Shown here: piece after piece, positions 11,896 to 21,960 of the stretch
Position numbering within the stretch: position 1 is the first letter of the stretch
How the letters are laid out: each line of letters opens with the position of its first letter
Assembly (NCBI GenBank): GCA_025716815.1
Contig: JAIXMN010000004.1
Location: forward strand, 186,001-250,000
DNA: 64,000 nucleotides
Reading direction: 5' to 3'
DNA from: Dichotomocladium elegans
Taxonomy: Eukaryota; Mucoromycota; Mucoromycetes; Mucorales; Lichtheimiaceae
Program-made: the position numbers and the translations under genes
The notes under the pieces: model-generated
What the model saw: only the letters and a program-made list of their open reading frames with translations
Databases searched by the model: none
Told to the model about the DNA's origin: nothing

Positions 11896-12345
11896 TATTG
11901 TTCTAGAATGCAATTTTCGCTAAAAATAGCCGTACTCAAAAGAATCCTATATCGAGAAGACTAGGTTTATTCTTGGAAAGAACAAAGAACTATCAGAGTG
12001 TGCTTTCTTTGTCAATGAGCCATTTAGCCTAGGGATTGTAACTCCGAAGCTGGTTATCAAATGGAATAATGAATAGCTTTCAGGAGACTCCTGTGTTCTC
12101 ATTGTAATATTCAGAGAAATTATTCATTATGTACCTACACTTTCTGAACGTATGGATAAGGATGACAGCAGTGTCGTGTTTTGTTGTGTTGTAAGAGACT
12201 GAGAGAGTACGAAAAGAAGTACAATCTTCCTACACTACACAAGTGCCGGATATGTATCGGATTATTCTTGAGATGGTCTCTTGGAATTACTTGTTGGAAT
12301 TGTTTGGGATTTCATTGTTGATTTCAGACCGCTCTCACGTCGATA
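11896..12345. other. Internal element sequence without recognisable gene
   Basis: AT-rich DNA between the transposase remnant and the MITE. Short stretches could be decayed transposase, but I cannot align them confidently. Confidence 0.3.
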
Positions 12346-12517
12346 CAGTGGCCGCCCCTTATAGTTATACCCTCGGTTCCAGGAAATCGCATCACTATAA
12401 TGAATTATCACTATAATGAATTGGAATAAGCCCTACCTGGCAATTTTGTCCTTCATAAAGTGTATCGCTATAACGAATTATCATTATAATGAATATCACT
12501 ATAACGAGCGGCCACTG
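12346..12517 (-). mobile_element. Palindromic pogo/Tigger-like MITE, copy 1
   Basis: A 172-bp unit bounded by CAGTGGCCGC and GCGGCCACTG with TA on both sides (12344-12345 and 12518-12519). Its interior is made of repeated ATTATAGTGAT/TTATAACGAATT units, so much of it can fold on itself. The style of ends and the TTATAACGAA units are those of pogo/Tigger-class MITEs (family knowledge). A diverged copy lies at 31353-31508. The unit ends about 245 bp before the Fanzor ATG and could contribute promoter sequence. Confidence 0.8.
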
Positions 12518-12762
12518 TAAAACCTCATTAAAGAACCCAGTGGGAAAAAGAAAAACACTGTGGAGATGGATCATTGCTGACACTATAAATAGTGATGCTC
12601 AAGCAAGCTGTCCCTTTCCATTATCCACATACAAAACTAGAGCCCATTCAGCCTACAGAAAATAACACAGCACCACATTTACGGTTGAAAGGTAATACGG
12701 CCGCTTTCATACTCGGCTCTGCGATACTAAGAAATAATATACCCTAGGTCTTCACCCACCAA

Positions 12763-14961
12763 ATGGCCCAACCCCACCGCCCCGTCATTCCCGAAGGCAT
12801 GCGCACTGGCCACAGCATTGACCGCACTGGCCGTATAATTGGGGTGAAATCGTCCATACGGGGCATCGGCTGGCGACAGCAGTACCGTGAACGTCTGTAT
12901 CAGTTGGTTGACCTTGTCCACAACACCACAACACAGGCGTACGCGTTCGCCAAATATATTTTCATCAACGAGGCAGCGCGCGATCCAACTTTTAACATCC
13001 AGGAAAACATCACGGAGAAGTTCTTTTCAGAAGTTTGGCTCTCCATGGTTAACAAAGCCGAACGCCGCACCCAAGGTGAAACTGCCCGCATCCGAGAACT
13101 AATTAATCGCCACAAGGATGAGTACCTTCGGATATCCGGATACGACAGGCCTGCGTTCCCTTATTCCCAGCAATGTTCTTCTTACGAAGGCACCAAGATT
13201 TATACTGCTTACGTGAATAATGTCCACATGCGGTTCGGGCAACACCTTCGGCGTGTCATCAATGTCATCCTGAATCTTCGTCAGCGAAAAGCCGACCGCA
13301 AGCGAGAGTTAATCGCACAGGGCCTAAGCCCCGATCAAGTACGCCAGGACCTTTATGAAACCATCACCCGGCATGCCACAGGATTCAAGCAAGCAATTGC
13401 CCGTCGAGGTGTTTTGAGGGAAGACATTAACGCCGAACCTGGATTTCTTCGGGAAGCATACGATATCCTACAACCTGTCTTAAACGCTTACCCCCGAAAC
13501 CACCAATTCCAACACCAGAGTATCTATTACGACGCCAAGGCCAATCCTGTTAAGCATTTCAACGCCTTCTTCCAGCTTGCACGCGTTTGTCAACAGAACG
13601 GAATACGCGGATTCAACTGTTTTCCACTTCGTCGCTCGTGGTCACCATGCTACATGGAGATCGATACGAAAATCCTTTGCTACCATATCCTGGGCTGCAA
13701 AATGGAATCCCACACAAGCAATATGGAGTACTGGAGACGTGTTGTAAACCTGAAATCAAGAGCTTTCAAACCCCAAGAATCCGAGCTGCTCCAATTCCGT
13801 GGGACTATTCACACTGACGGCGTCGGTGTTACTGTGTTCAAGAAGACAAATGGCCTTCAATCGGGTTTCGGACAGAGATTTGGCATCCAGAGCGAAGATA
13901 TCGAATACGTCACCCCACAGATACTCCGGAACGAAGACTATAGAGGACAATGGGTCACCATTGATCCTGGCAGAAGGGACCTGTTGTATTGCGTTCATGA
14001 GAACTCGTCACCCGACAACCACCAGACCTTCCGATATACAAAGCAGCTTCAAGATCATACACGGAAGACCAAACGGTACCGCAGACTCCGAGAACGACTC
14101 AAGTTAGAGCGACCCGAGGTCGCGTTGGCTGAGCAGAATCTATCTCAATTTCAAAGTCATACGCTTTCCGTGCCCAACTACGACGGATACCTCGCCGCCA
14201 AGAATCGGGTCTCTGTAATTCTCAAGTCTTTCTACGCGACAACCACCACGAACCACCCGAACCCGCAATTTCTTTTTCGAAAACTTCGCCTGTCAGCGTT
14301 TTACAAGAAGCAGCAAGCAGATGAAAAGCTTCTCGATTCTTTGAATGCGAAGTTTGGCAGTAGATCCGTTTTCGTGATGGGAAATTGGTCTGCGCCGCAT
14401 ACAAGATATCACGAGCCTATCCGTGGTGTCGGCTTCCGGCGGCTGTTGAAGAAGAACAATTGCAATATTTATTTGGTCGACGAGTACAAGACAAGCAAGT
14501 GCTGCCCTGTATGTGGCAATGAAAGCCTTGCTACCTTTAAAATGGTTCCTAATCCACGCCCATATCGACGACCCGACAATCCGCTCACGATCTGCCATGG
14601 CCTGCTACGGTATGAAGGACGGGCATGTTGTGTTATACTTCCAAAAGATTATAATACAGTATTTTGATGTTTCAATAGATGCACAAATCAAAACTGTACA
14701 GCAGGCATGGCAGAGGGTGTTTGTCAACCAAGGTTATGGAACCGGGATCTGGCGGCGGCTCTCAACATGCATCATATCCTCCGGGGTCTTCGGGAAGATG
14801 GTATCATCCCAGCAAGGTTCCAGAGAAGAAATGCTGCACAAGCATCCGCAGCTGGTGGAAGACCACACTCACCTGAACCAGAGCAGCGCAGCGTGAGACC
14901 ACGACGGGCAAGGCCAGGAAGGCCACGAGGTGCACGCTCTGGCGGGTCAAGACGACCGTAA
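12763..14961 (+). CDS. Fanzor: eukaryotic TnpB-like RNA-guided nuclease (OMEGA family), apparently intact
   Basis: Two exons, 12763-14609 and 14679-14961, give 709 aa. Without removing the 69-nt intron (GTATGA...CAATAG) the frame stops at 14667 before RuvC-III. The N-terminal half (GWRQQYRERLYQLVDLVHN, HMRFGQHLRRVINVILNLRQ, FNCFPLRRSWSPCYMEID) is the Fanzor/TnpB WED/REC-like region. RuvC-I is WVTIDPGRRDLL with Asp about 401. The canonical RuvC-II spot (VMGNWSAPH, about 538-546) has no Glu. A Glu lies 33 residues on in VDEYKTSKCCPVCG (about 574), the displaced position known for Fanzors. The zinc finger is CxxC (581, 584) plus C617/C622 from exon 2. RuvC-III is WNRDLAAALNMHH with Asp about 639. 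The Arg-rich C-terminus could act as a nuclear signal. All catalytic positions look intact. Confidence 0.93.
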
Positions 14962-15240
14962 CCCCAACCAAGAATTTTCCGCGTCAGTTATCGCTGACGC
15001 ACCCAGGATAACCACAGCCCTTCGGGGCAAGCCCCCTTCCTTTGGAAGGACGGTGTGTTGTAAGTCAACGGGATTGGAGAAGGCGTAGTGTTTTCTGCTG
15101 ACTAACAGGGTTTCATCCATGGATGCGATATCTTTTTACCTATTGATACGACAAATTTATATAATCCTATGCGACATTTTTCTTGTATTTTGCACGACAT
15201 TATTTTATCTTGTTTACGAAATTTATTTTTGAAAATAAAG
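14962..15240 (+). ncRNA. Candidate Fanzor guide (omega) RNA region / element right end
   Basis: Directly after the Fanzor stop come three compact perfect hairpins: 14981-15000 (7-bp stem), 15017-15028 (GCCC-TTCG-GGGC, a UUCG tetraloop) and 15035-15049 (CCTTCC-TTT-GGAAGG). Then follow blocks shared with other right ends in the window: a GTAAGTYAAxGGxATGGAG block at about 15060, TTTTCTGYTGACTAACAGG at about 15091, and TGATACGAC near 15147. The unit ends in an 8-bp inverted repeat (TTTATTTT-TG-AAAATAAA) that also holds an AATAAA. In TnpB/Fanzor systems the guide scaffold is encoded between the ORF 3' end and the element right end (known). That this is such an RNA, and where it ends, is inference. 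Confidence 0.45.
14981..15049 (+). other. Three tandem perfect hairpins
   Basis: Stems 14981-14987/14994-15000, 15017-15020/15025-15028 (TTCG loop) and 15035-15040/15044-15049, all without mismatches within 70 bp. Fungal intergenic DNA rarely looks like this; it fits a structured RNA. Confidence 0.8.
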
Positions 15241-15298
15241 TATAAAGGACGATAGCGATATTGTATCTGGATTTGAAAGTTTATTCCCTTATCTCCAA

Positions 15299-16157
15299 TC
15301 ATGCTTGGGAACCTTTCTGCGATATGTTAAGCGTAGGTGGAGCACCCAGCATACGCGAGTTACCCGCTTTCTCGTCTTCATCTTTGACCTTCTTAAGGAA
15401 TTCCTCGCGGGCTCTGTCTTGCCATCGGTGCTGCTCGGCGATCTCGTGTATTTTAAAACCAAATATGCGTGGTTCATAACGATCATATGACTTGGCAGGC
15501 ATGTAGGACGGATGAACTTGGAAAAGCATGTGAGGGAAAGAAGTACCAAAGTAAGCCCCATCGATGGATGCATGACGGGACGAGCGTGGGTTGTAAATAT
15601 CTTCGCAGCGAGGGCAATAGAGTTTCACGGTTTTTGTCATGGGGATATCCGATAGTCCGACAGGAAGCAAGGCCTGCTGATTGCAGAGTACACGAGGGCA
15701 ACGACCAAAATCGCCCTTCTTATACTTGTCGAGCTATTCGCGCCAAAACCCAGTAAGATATTGTGTAGCAAAGCTGTATATCGTCCCCACTTACCATCTT
15801 CGCTAAACCACGCGTGGTAATGACAAAACGCGCGTGAATCAAGCCATACAAATGACGAGCTGCTTTTTCAATCTGATCTCGAACTTTGTTACTCAGTGCA
15901 TCCTCCTCTAAAAGGAACGCATCAAATCAATCGGCCGCATTTTTAGAAATCTCGCAATGCAACCTCATACCGAGATTGTCGGTGATCATATCCAACGCTT
16001 CCGTGTAGAAATGCTGCACCTCTTGATTGAGACCGGTCAGGTTAAAACGATCCAGGATATATTCCTCGTCTACTTCGCAAAAGTATTCGTTGCCCTTGAT
16101 CTCAATGAACCAGTCAATCCAGTATTTGGCATATTCGCTTTCTGTTCCGCTGCTCAT
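15299..16157 (-). CDS. ckb1: Casein kinase 2 regulatory subunit beta
   Basis: Three exons, 16157-15971, 15907-15795 and 15733-15299, phases consistent, 244 aa. The N-terminus ([17 protein letters not shown]) and the acidic loop are typical. The zinc-binding core is seen as CPRVLC and then [17 protein letters not shown], with [18 protein letters not shown] forming the dimer interface. [17 protein letters not shown] precedes it. CK2 beta forms the dimer that holds two catalytic alpha subunits and steers substrate choice in nucleus and cytoplasm. The upstream GTG-initiated reading is not needed because an ATG is present at 16157. The Fanzor element ends about 58 bp past the stop codon, in the 3' flank. 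Confidence 0.97.
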
Positions 16158-17060
16158 ATCGTCCACTATTTTCTTCCCTTTAGTCTCTCTCGACCATCAT
16201 ATAGTGAACCGCCTACTTTTGGGCCTTTTTGTCGTTTCGCTCGGGTGAAGAGTCTGTTCTACCTTGTGCTCAGATGTTCTAAAAATTGAACTGTGATCAG
16301 TAATGTCTCTTAGGCAATCACCCAGACCATACAAAGACGCTAAGGAAGGTCGGCATCACTCCGGATGACATTGTTTCTGTTCATCTCACAGCTCAACCGA
16401 AATCCTTTTGCTTGTCCTTGATGGAATCCGTATGCTCCAATACATTGAAAAAAGAAAAGTCGATTTTGGGGCTCACCTTTTCAGCTTGAGTATTTCCTAC
16501 AGCTCCAACGAAAACTGTGGGTACTTTTACTTTGGGCCGCACCCGGATCTTCGAAAATCCGCCCACAGTCACACGCATGGAATCTTTTCTTCCACCCACT
16601 TTCGCCAGAGTTCATAGGAAAAGATACAACAAGAAGAGAGCGAGAAAAAAAGGAACGGGGGTCTCATCTTTGCGTGTGCAAGGAGCTGTTTCTCTACATA
16701 GAGGCCGAAAACACCGAAATGGATACCATGCATACACACATTATCTTTTCTTCACACGGATAGAATTAGCAAAATTCGGTAATAATTTCATACATACTTT
16801 TGCAACGCTATTTATGACCATTAAAGAAGCTTCAGAAGGCACAATAGGCCTTGTACGCTATGGTCATCATCTTCGAAGAGTTTGCTCCGCAACACAGGGC
16901 TACATCTCTGAAATACACACGATAAGGGATATCTTTGATTGTCGAATAATTGAACGCCTGAATTTCCATCTATACTAATTCTTGCCTATCGAGCTAATAC
17001 TTGGTCTTCATGGATACGAAGCCGCGAAATAAGTTCATTTGAAGAATATGAAAATAGATA
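16158..17060. other. Intergenic region with a possible small minus-strand gene
   Basis: Promoter side of CK2 beta and 3' side of GMPPA. On the minus strand around 16480-16580 an ORF reads MRVTVGGFSKIRVRPKV and on to VPTVFVGAVGNTQAEK, then meets a plausible donor (GTGAGC). I could not find a convincing second exon, so it is left as a possible small gene. The plus-strand ORF at 16517-16978 has no recognisable content. Confidence 0.3.
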
Positions 17061-18649
17061 TTACATGAGAATCTCGCTATGGTAGGATGACTTTAACTCC
17101 TTGTGAGGGAGCACAATACAATTTCGGACAATGATTTCGTCCATTACAGAAACTTCTTTACCTAGGGGACAATGGAGTTAGCCTTTGAGCTGTAAACAGT
17201 TACTAAATTTAACTAACCCAGAATGGTGATACTTTGGCTCTTTACGCCATTTTTCATCATCTCAATATTATGATCGCTTGCGGGACTTCCTTCGACACGT
17301 GCCCACGCGCCAATTTTACTATTCCAGCCAATAATCGAATGCAGAATACAGGTGGCAGTCTAATAATGGCTCAATATCCCATGCATGCTTTGCTCCATTA
17401 ATACACTTACGCCGATCTGAACATTATCTAGAATGACCGAATCCTTTATACGAACGCCTTTGCCGACTGTTACACGTGGCCCAATAGATACATTCGGCCC
17501 GATCTGTCAAAGTCGTCGCAAGGTGAGTCCCATATTCCAACTCCTATCATTTTGGACTAACTCACCTTGGCTGTAGGATCGACGTGAGCCGATGGATGGA
17601 TATAGACGGCTCCAATAATTTCTGGGCCGTTGGGCTTGCGTTGCGCCAACTTTTCAGGACGCTCCTTAGCCATTTGCTCGAGATAAGCAGCGTTGGCGGG
17701 GATGGCGGAGCTTGTCAACGCTAGCAGTTAGTACCTTCCATGAAAATAGTGAAGCCTCAATGACACCTACCCAGCCGTTTTGATTTGTCTCCAGAATATG
17801 TCAGTAATGTACACATAAAGCTTGTGTTGCTCAGAGAGGGGTCTTAGAAGATCCTGCTCGAGGCGTAGCTTATCATCCGAGGGCGTCCAGAGATAATCAT
17901 TCTCCTCTGTCGCATCCTTTTTGCGCTCAATAGCCTTCTTCAGTTCACCAAATACAGCGGTATCAAAGAGATACACACCGCATGAGATAGTATCTGATAT
18001 GAATGTTTCCGGTTTCTCAACATAATGAAGGACCTCATTTGTGCCGGGTTTGGCAATCAGGCAACCATATTTGTTTGCTTGTTCACGAGCAACCTTTTCA
18101 AACGGTATAACGTCAGGTTGTCGGATTTTAATATATCAATTTTGCATACCATACCTTCGTTCCAAGCATGGTGCACAAACCGCGATGCTTCATATGGGCA
18201 TCAATCATCTCGTTCAGAGGGAAAGAACAGGCGATGTCCACGTTGATAACGAAGAACTGTTCCGGGTTACCTCGCAGGATTTCGTCACGGAAATGATACA
18301 AACCTCCCGCGGTACCAAGCTCCTGATACTCACGGAGGTAGCTACAAACGAATGAGGAAAAAGAAAAAAAAAATCCCTCAGGAATCGGCAATGGCATAAC
18401 TCACCGTATATGAAGGTCGGGAAATTCGGCAGAGGCATCTTCAACAAAGCGAGAAAACACATTGTCTTCAAAGAAGCCAATAATGAGGACTTCTTTCAAG
18501 TTGTGTACCTTGTTCAAGGCAGCCAGATGATGTGAGATGATGGGCGACCCGGCAACTGGAAAGAGTGGCTTGGGGACGTCCAGAGACAGGGGACGGAAGC
18601 GAGTAGCTCGGGAGGGGCCTCCAACTAAGATGACAGCTTTCAACGACAT
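17061..18649 (-). CDS. gmppa: Mannose-1-phosphate guanylyltransferase alpha-type (GMPPA)
   Basis: Multi-exon; exon 1 is 18649-18405, exon 2 is 18341-18155, and later exons run to a TAA at 17063-17061. The N-terminal nucleotidyltransferase domain has KAVILVGGPSRATRFRPLS, then PKPLFPVAGSPI, NVDIACSFPL and YGCLIAKPGTNEVLHYVEKP. The C-terminal exons form a left-handed beta-helix of hexapeptide repeats (IGPNVSIGPRVTVGKGVRI, GWNSKIGAWARVEGS) ending HSEILM. The signature GGxxRATRFRPL with Ala-Thr in place of GxGTRLRPLT is the alpha-type, which regulates the catalytic beta subunit in GDP-mannose synthesis. It diverges from the LIM gene with about 230 bp between start codons. Confidence 0.92.
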
Positions 18650-18876
18650 GATGATCAACAGACAAAGGGAACGCCGAGCTTTCGCGTTTGCCGGGTCCGC
18701 CGACGATCTTCCTAAAGGGAACAATTTGCAGGGGTGGGCTATGATTGGTTGGTGGTCTGCAATTCTAGTGCTGTCGGATTGCTTGATTCAGTATGCATAA
18801 GCTGGTGCAACCTACTCTCTCAGTCTGTTATTCACACAAATTTATTTATCCGCCTCTCCCTTCCTTTCTCCTCATC

Positions 18877-20898
18877 ATGAGCAAAGTGATGGCAACAAAA
18901 GAACGCATCTCTCAAATATTACCCACAGTGAAATGCTCAGATTGTGGTGAAGACGTGCAGATCCGCAAACTAGGCGAACACATCTGTTCCAACATGCCGC
19001 CCGTCCCATCGTTACCAATCCTCCCTCAACAGCGACAAGGTATATATTACCGCCTAACCCAGTGTTTCACCCCTCTCCAGCCCATGACCGCCCTATGCAA
19101 AATCAGGTATATGCATGCGTAGCAAAACCAAACAGTTTGTTGTCTAATCAAGGAGGCTAACAGACGAACTCAGTAACATAGCTTCATTTTTCAGATAAAC
19201 ACAAGATGCCACCCAAATCTCCTTCTTCTATAAGCCCCTTGCAGAGCCCTAAAGATTCAAGGTACGATAGAAACTATGGCCACCACCCGGACCCAGTTAC
19301 TCCTCCCTATTACGGATTGGCGCCAGATCTGCGTCGACCTTCTGCTAAGGAACATGGCTTCAATTCTGCATCATCACCACCACTGCGCGAAGACAGCCTT
19401 CGTAACACAGATGATCAATCCGACTATTATGGTAACTTCGCTCGCAGCCCGAAGACGCCTACTTTTGGAAATAAGTTTCCTGGAAACGATCGTCCATATC
19501 CTGGAAACAGCACTTCGCCTGCCCCTGGAGAAACCAGGTGATTCACTATCTCAAGATTCTACAATAACACCTGATTAACATTCATTGATATTAGAGCAAT
19601 TTCTCCCAGGCCTTACGCCCGCAATGATGACTATGACAGAGGTAATTTTATTCGGGAAAACGCTACCCCTAACCCCTTCCTAATCAAACGCCATTTTACC
19701 ACATCGCAAGGCTATGGCAGTAGCGAAAGACTTGCTGGGAAAGAGAATAACGCCTCAGGCACAGGCTCACTGGACAACCTCATGGCCGACTTGATGAGTA
19801 GCCTCGGCAGCGAAATCCATGATACCAATAGACGACCGTCCGCATCACATCACCCTGAAGATGCTTGTGCTGTTTGTGGAGATGAATTTGACTACCGTGA
19901 TGATGTAGTCAATAACCGCAACAAGGTTGGTCATTTAATCTGATTTCCTAACGCCACTAACATATGATATTTAGTACTACCATAAAAGATGCTATAATTG
20001 CCAAATGTGTCGAGTCAATTTTGATCCCCGCCGTCCCCCTTTCGAGCATAATGGCAAATTTTATTGTGAGAGAGACTACAACGTCGTCAAGAAACGCATC
20101 ACCTGTTCAGGATGGTAAAAACAAAAAAGAAAGATAATTCTTTGGAAAATATTATACGTCTGGCTAAGCGCCTCTTTAGCGACAGACCAATTACATCAAA
20201 CATAACACCCATTAAGGCTCTTGGTATGTATTACCATCCCGGCCATGTGAAGTGCTATCACTGCTATGAGCCCATTGATGAGACGACGGGATATAAGGAG
20301 CACCAAGGCCATGTCTATTGCCGCAAAGACTTCAAATCCCTGTTTCTGCCAACATGTCGTGCATGTGGTCGGCCAGTCGAACGAGAAGCTGTCTCAGCTA
20401 TGGACGGCAAATTACAAGGGAAATGGCATTTGGAATGCTTTGGTTGCCACGTAAGTTTCGCGATGTAGTTTGTTTTTGGGGGGGGTGGTAATACTGTACT
20501 GATCAGATATGTCCTGTAGATATGCCACCAAGAATTCCCGGACAATACGTTCTATGTGTTTGAAAATGCTCCATACTGTAAACGTCACTACCATCAGCTT
20601 AACAATTCGCTTTGTCGGACATGCGATGAACCTATTGAAGGTCCATGTGCTCAAACAATCGAAGGCTGGAGATTCCATCCCCAATGCTTCAGATGCAACG
20701 TAAGTAGGGAAACGAGAAAGGAAGTTATTTCAACCGAAAGTGTTAATCATGGAAATATAATAGGTTTGTCGATGTGCCATCACCGATATTTACTACATGT
20801 TTGAACGCCGTATTTACTGCGAAACGCATATTCGCCAGCTTCAACGACAGAGAAACATTAGGGCTGAGAAGAGGAAAACTCAATTCGGCCGAATCTAG
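18877..20898 (+). CDS. Paxillin-like protein with three LIM domains
   Basis: Multi-exon, ATG at 18877, stop at 20896-20898. The N-terminal part starts with a CxxC motif (VKCSDCGEDVQIRKLGEHIC) that looks like a small zinc knuckle, followed by a long Pro/Ser/Asn-rich, disordered linker with an amphipathic stretch (LDNLMADLMSSLGSE) resembling an LD-type motif. Three LIM domains follow: CAVCGDEFDYRDDVV...CERDY; CSGCDRPITSN...CRKDF; CRACGRPVEREAV...CKRHY. A further LIM-like unit CRTCDEPIEGP...CETHIRQL lies at the C-terminus, so the count may be four. Pxl1 and related fungal proteins act at sites of polarised growth and the septum. Exon edges in the linker are not fully fixed. Confidence 0.85.
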
Positions 20899-21960
20899 CT
20901 TGTTCGTACATCTCCACAGTTAATATAATACATACTTCTCTATAATAACTTCATGCGATAATACGTGCTTTCAGGAGTACCTCATCTGGCGGCAGGCTAA
21001 AAAAGCGAGACGAATTTGTTAACGTTGCAGATAAAACGAACACTCTGATAGCTGATGTGATTTATTATCATTGAACAACAGCTTCAATAGGTACTCGTCA
21101 ACCCCGTTCTATATCGGAAAGTGCTGTACAGCATGTGTCCCATCTCGATGTATGCGTCTTAATCGTACGTTGAACTTTGACATAAACTTATGTGTGTCTT
21201 CGGTTAATCAACAATAACCTACATTTTGATATGCCCGACAAAGTTCAAATGAATATAATAACAATTCCTTTACTGTATATGATGCAAGAGATTAGAGGTG
21301 TAGTGCTCGCGTCAGAGGTCGAGTAGTCTGGAGGCTAATCAAGCTGACAAAAAGACGTGTTGTACTATATTACTTTTACCTGTGTCTCTACACATATTTC
21401 ATCTTGACCATGACAAGCGTACACCATATAATGCTTTCCCGATGATTTGAGGCCATTTTAGGGTATCTGTTGTCTTCTTTCGAAAGCAGCTTATCCATAA
21501 AACTAAAAAAAAAAAGAGCTATATTTTTTTAATAGTAACATGTCTCCTTAACAGCAATGTCGAAAAGAACAATGGTTGCAAGATTCTGTATTTCACTGCT
21601 ACTGAGAACCAATGTAGGTGCTACGTACGCAGATGAGGCACTCTGCGTCCGATCCCTATCATGGATCTGTAAATATGGAGAATTATTCTACTGTAACGTG
21701 AGCAGTAAACCCGCCGCTGAAATTGTAATCCGTACAAATCACTATTGCGATCAGCATCAATGAATAGAAAGTCATCATGACTCTGAAAATAGGCTCGGAT
21801 CACGTAATAACAACTCCTCTCGCGACTCGATCAACTCTGAACATTCTTCCATAATCAAGGGGCGGTGACTTTCATACTCCGTGGAGTTAACCCCGAGGAA
21901 AAAATGTTGCGCATACTGTGTTTCTTCCCTTCTACGGTAGCAGGACATATTCATATACAC
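20899..21960. other. Intergenic region, about 1 kb
   Basis: AT-rich. A plus-strand ORF of 68 codons at 21557-21763 has no recognisable motif and is not called. The promoter of the tma22-like gene should lie near 21900. Confidence 0.35.

Larger units (their letters stand above)
11313..15240 (+). mobile_element. IS630/Tc1-type element carrying an intact Fanzor (element A)
   Basis: The left end begins TA|CACCATTTTTCAAAATC and the right end reads TGAAAATAAAG|TA. The outer 26-29 bp of the two ends form an imperfect inverted repeat, about 20 of 29 positions equal when both are read inward to TCGCA. Each end abuts TA (11311-11312 and 15241-15242), as expected for IS630/Tc1/mariner target duplication. 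Inside, in order: subterminal GTCGCA repeats, the N-terminal half of a transposase, a palindromic MITE, an intact Fanzor gene, and a hairpin-rich conserved right end. The DDE half of the transposase is missing, so this copy looks non-autonomous. It sits between the stop codons of the glycosyltransferase-like gene and CK2 beta and disrupts no gene. Confidence 0.75.

Noticed and set aside
12763..14667. Bacterial TnpB contamination or a simple 634-aa ORF
   Set aside because: The frame stops before RuvC-III, but a GT..AG intron restores it, and the displaced RuvC-II Glu and flanking fungal genes show a eukaryotic Fanzor.
16517..16978. 153-codon plus ORF between CK2 beta and GMPPA
   Set aside because: No recognisable content; reads promoter-type and 3' flank DNA.
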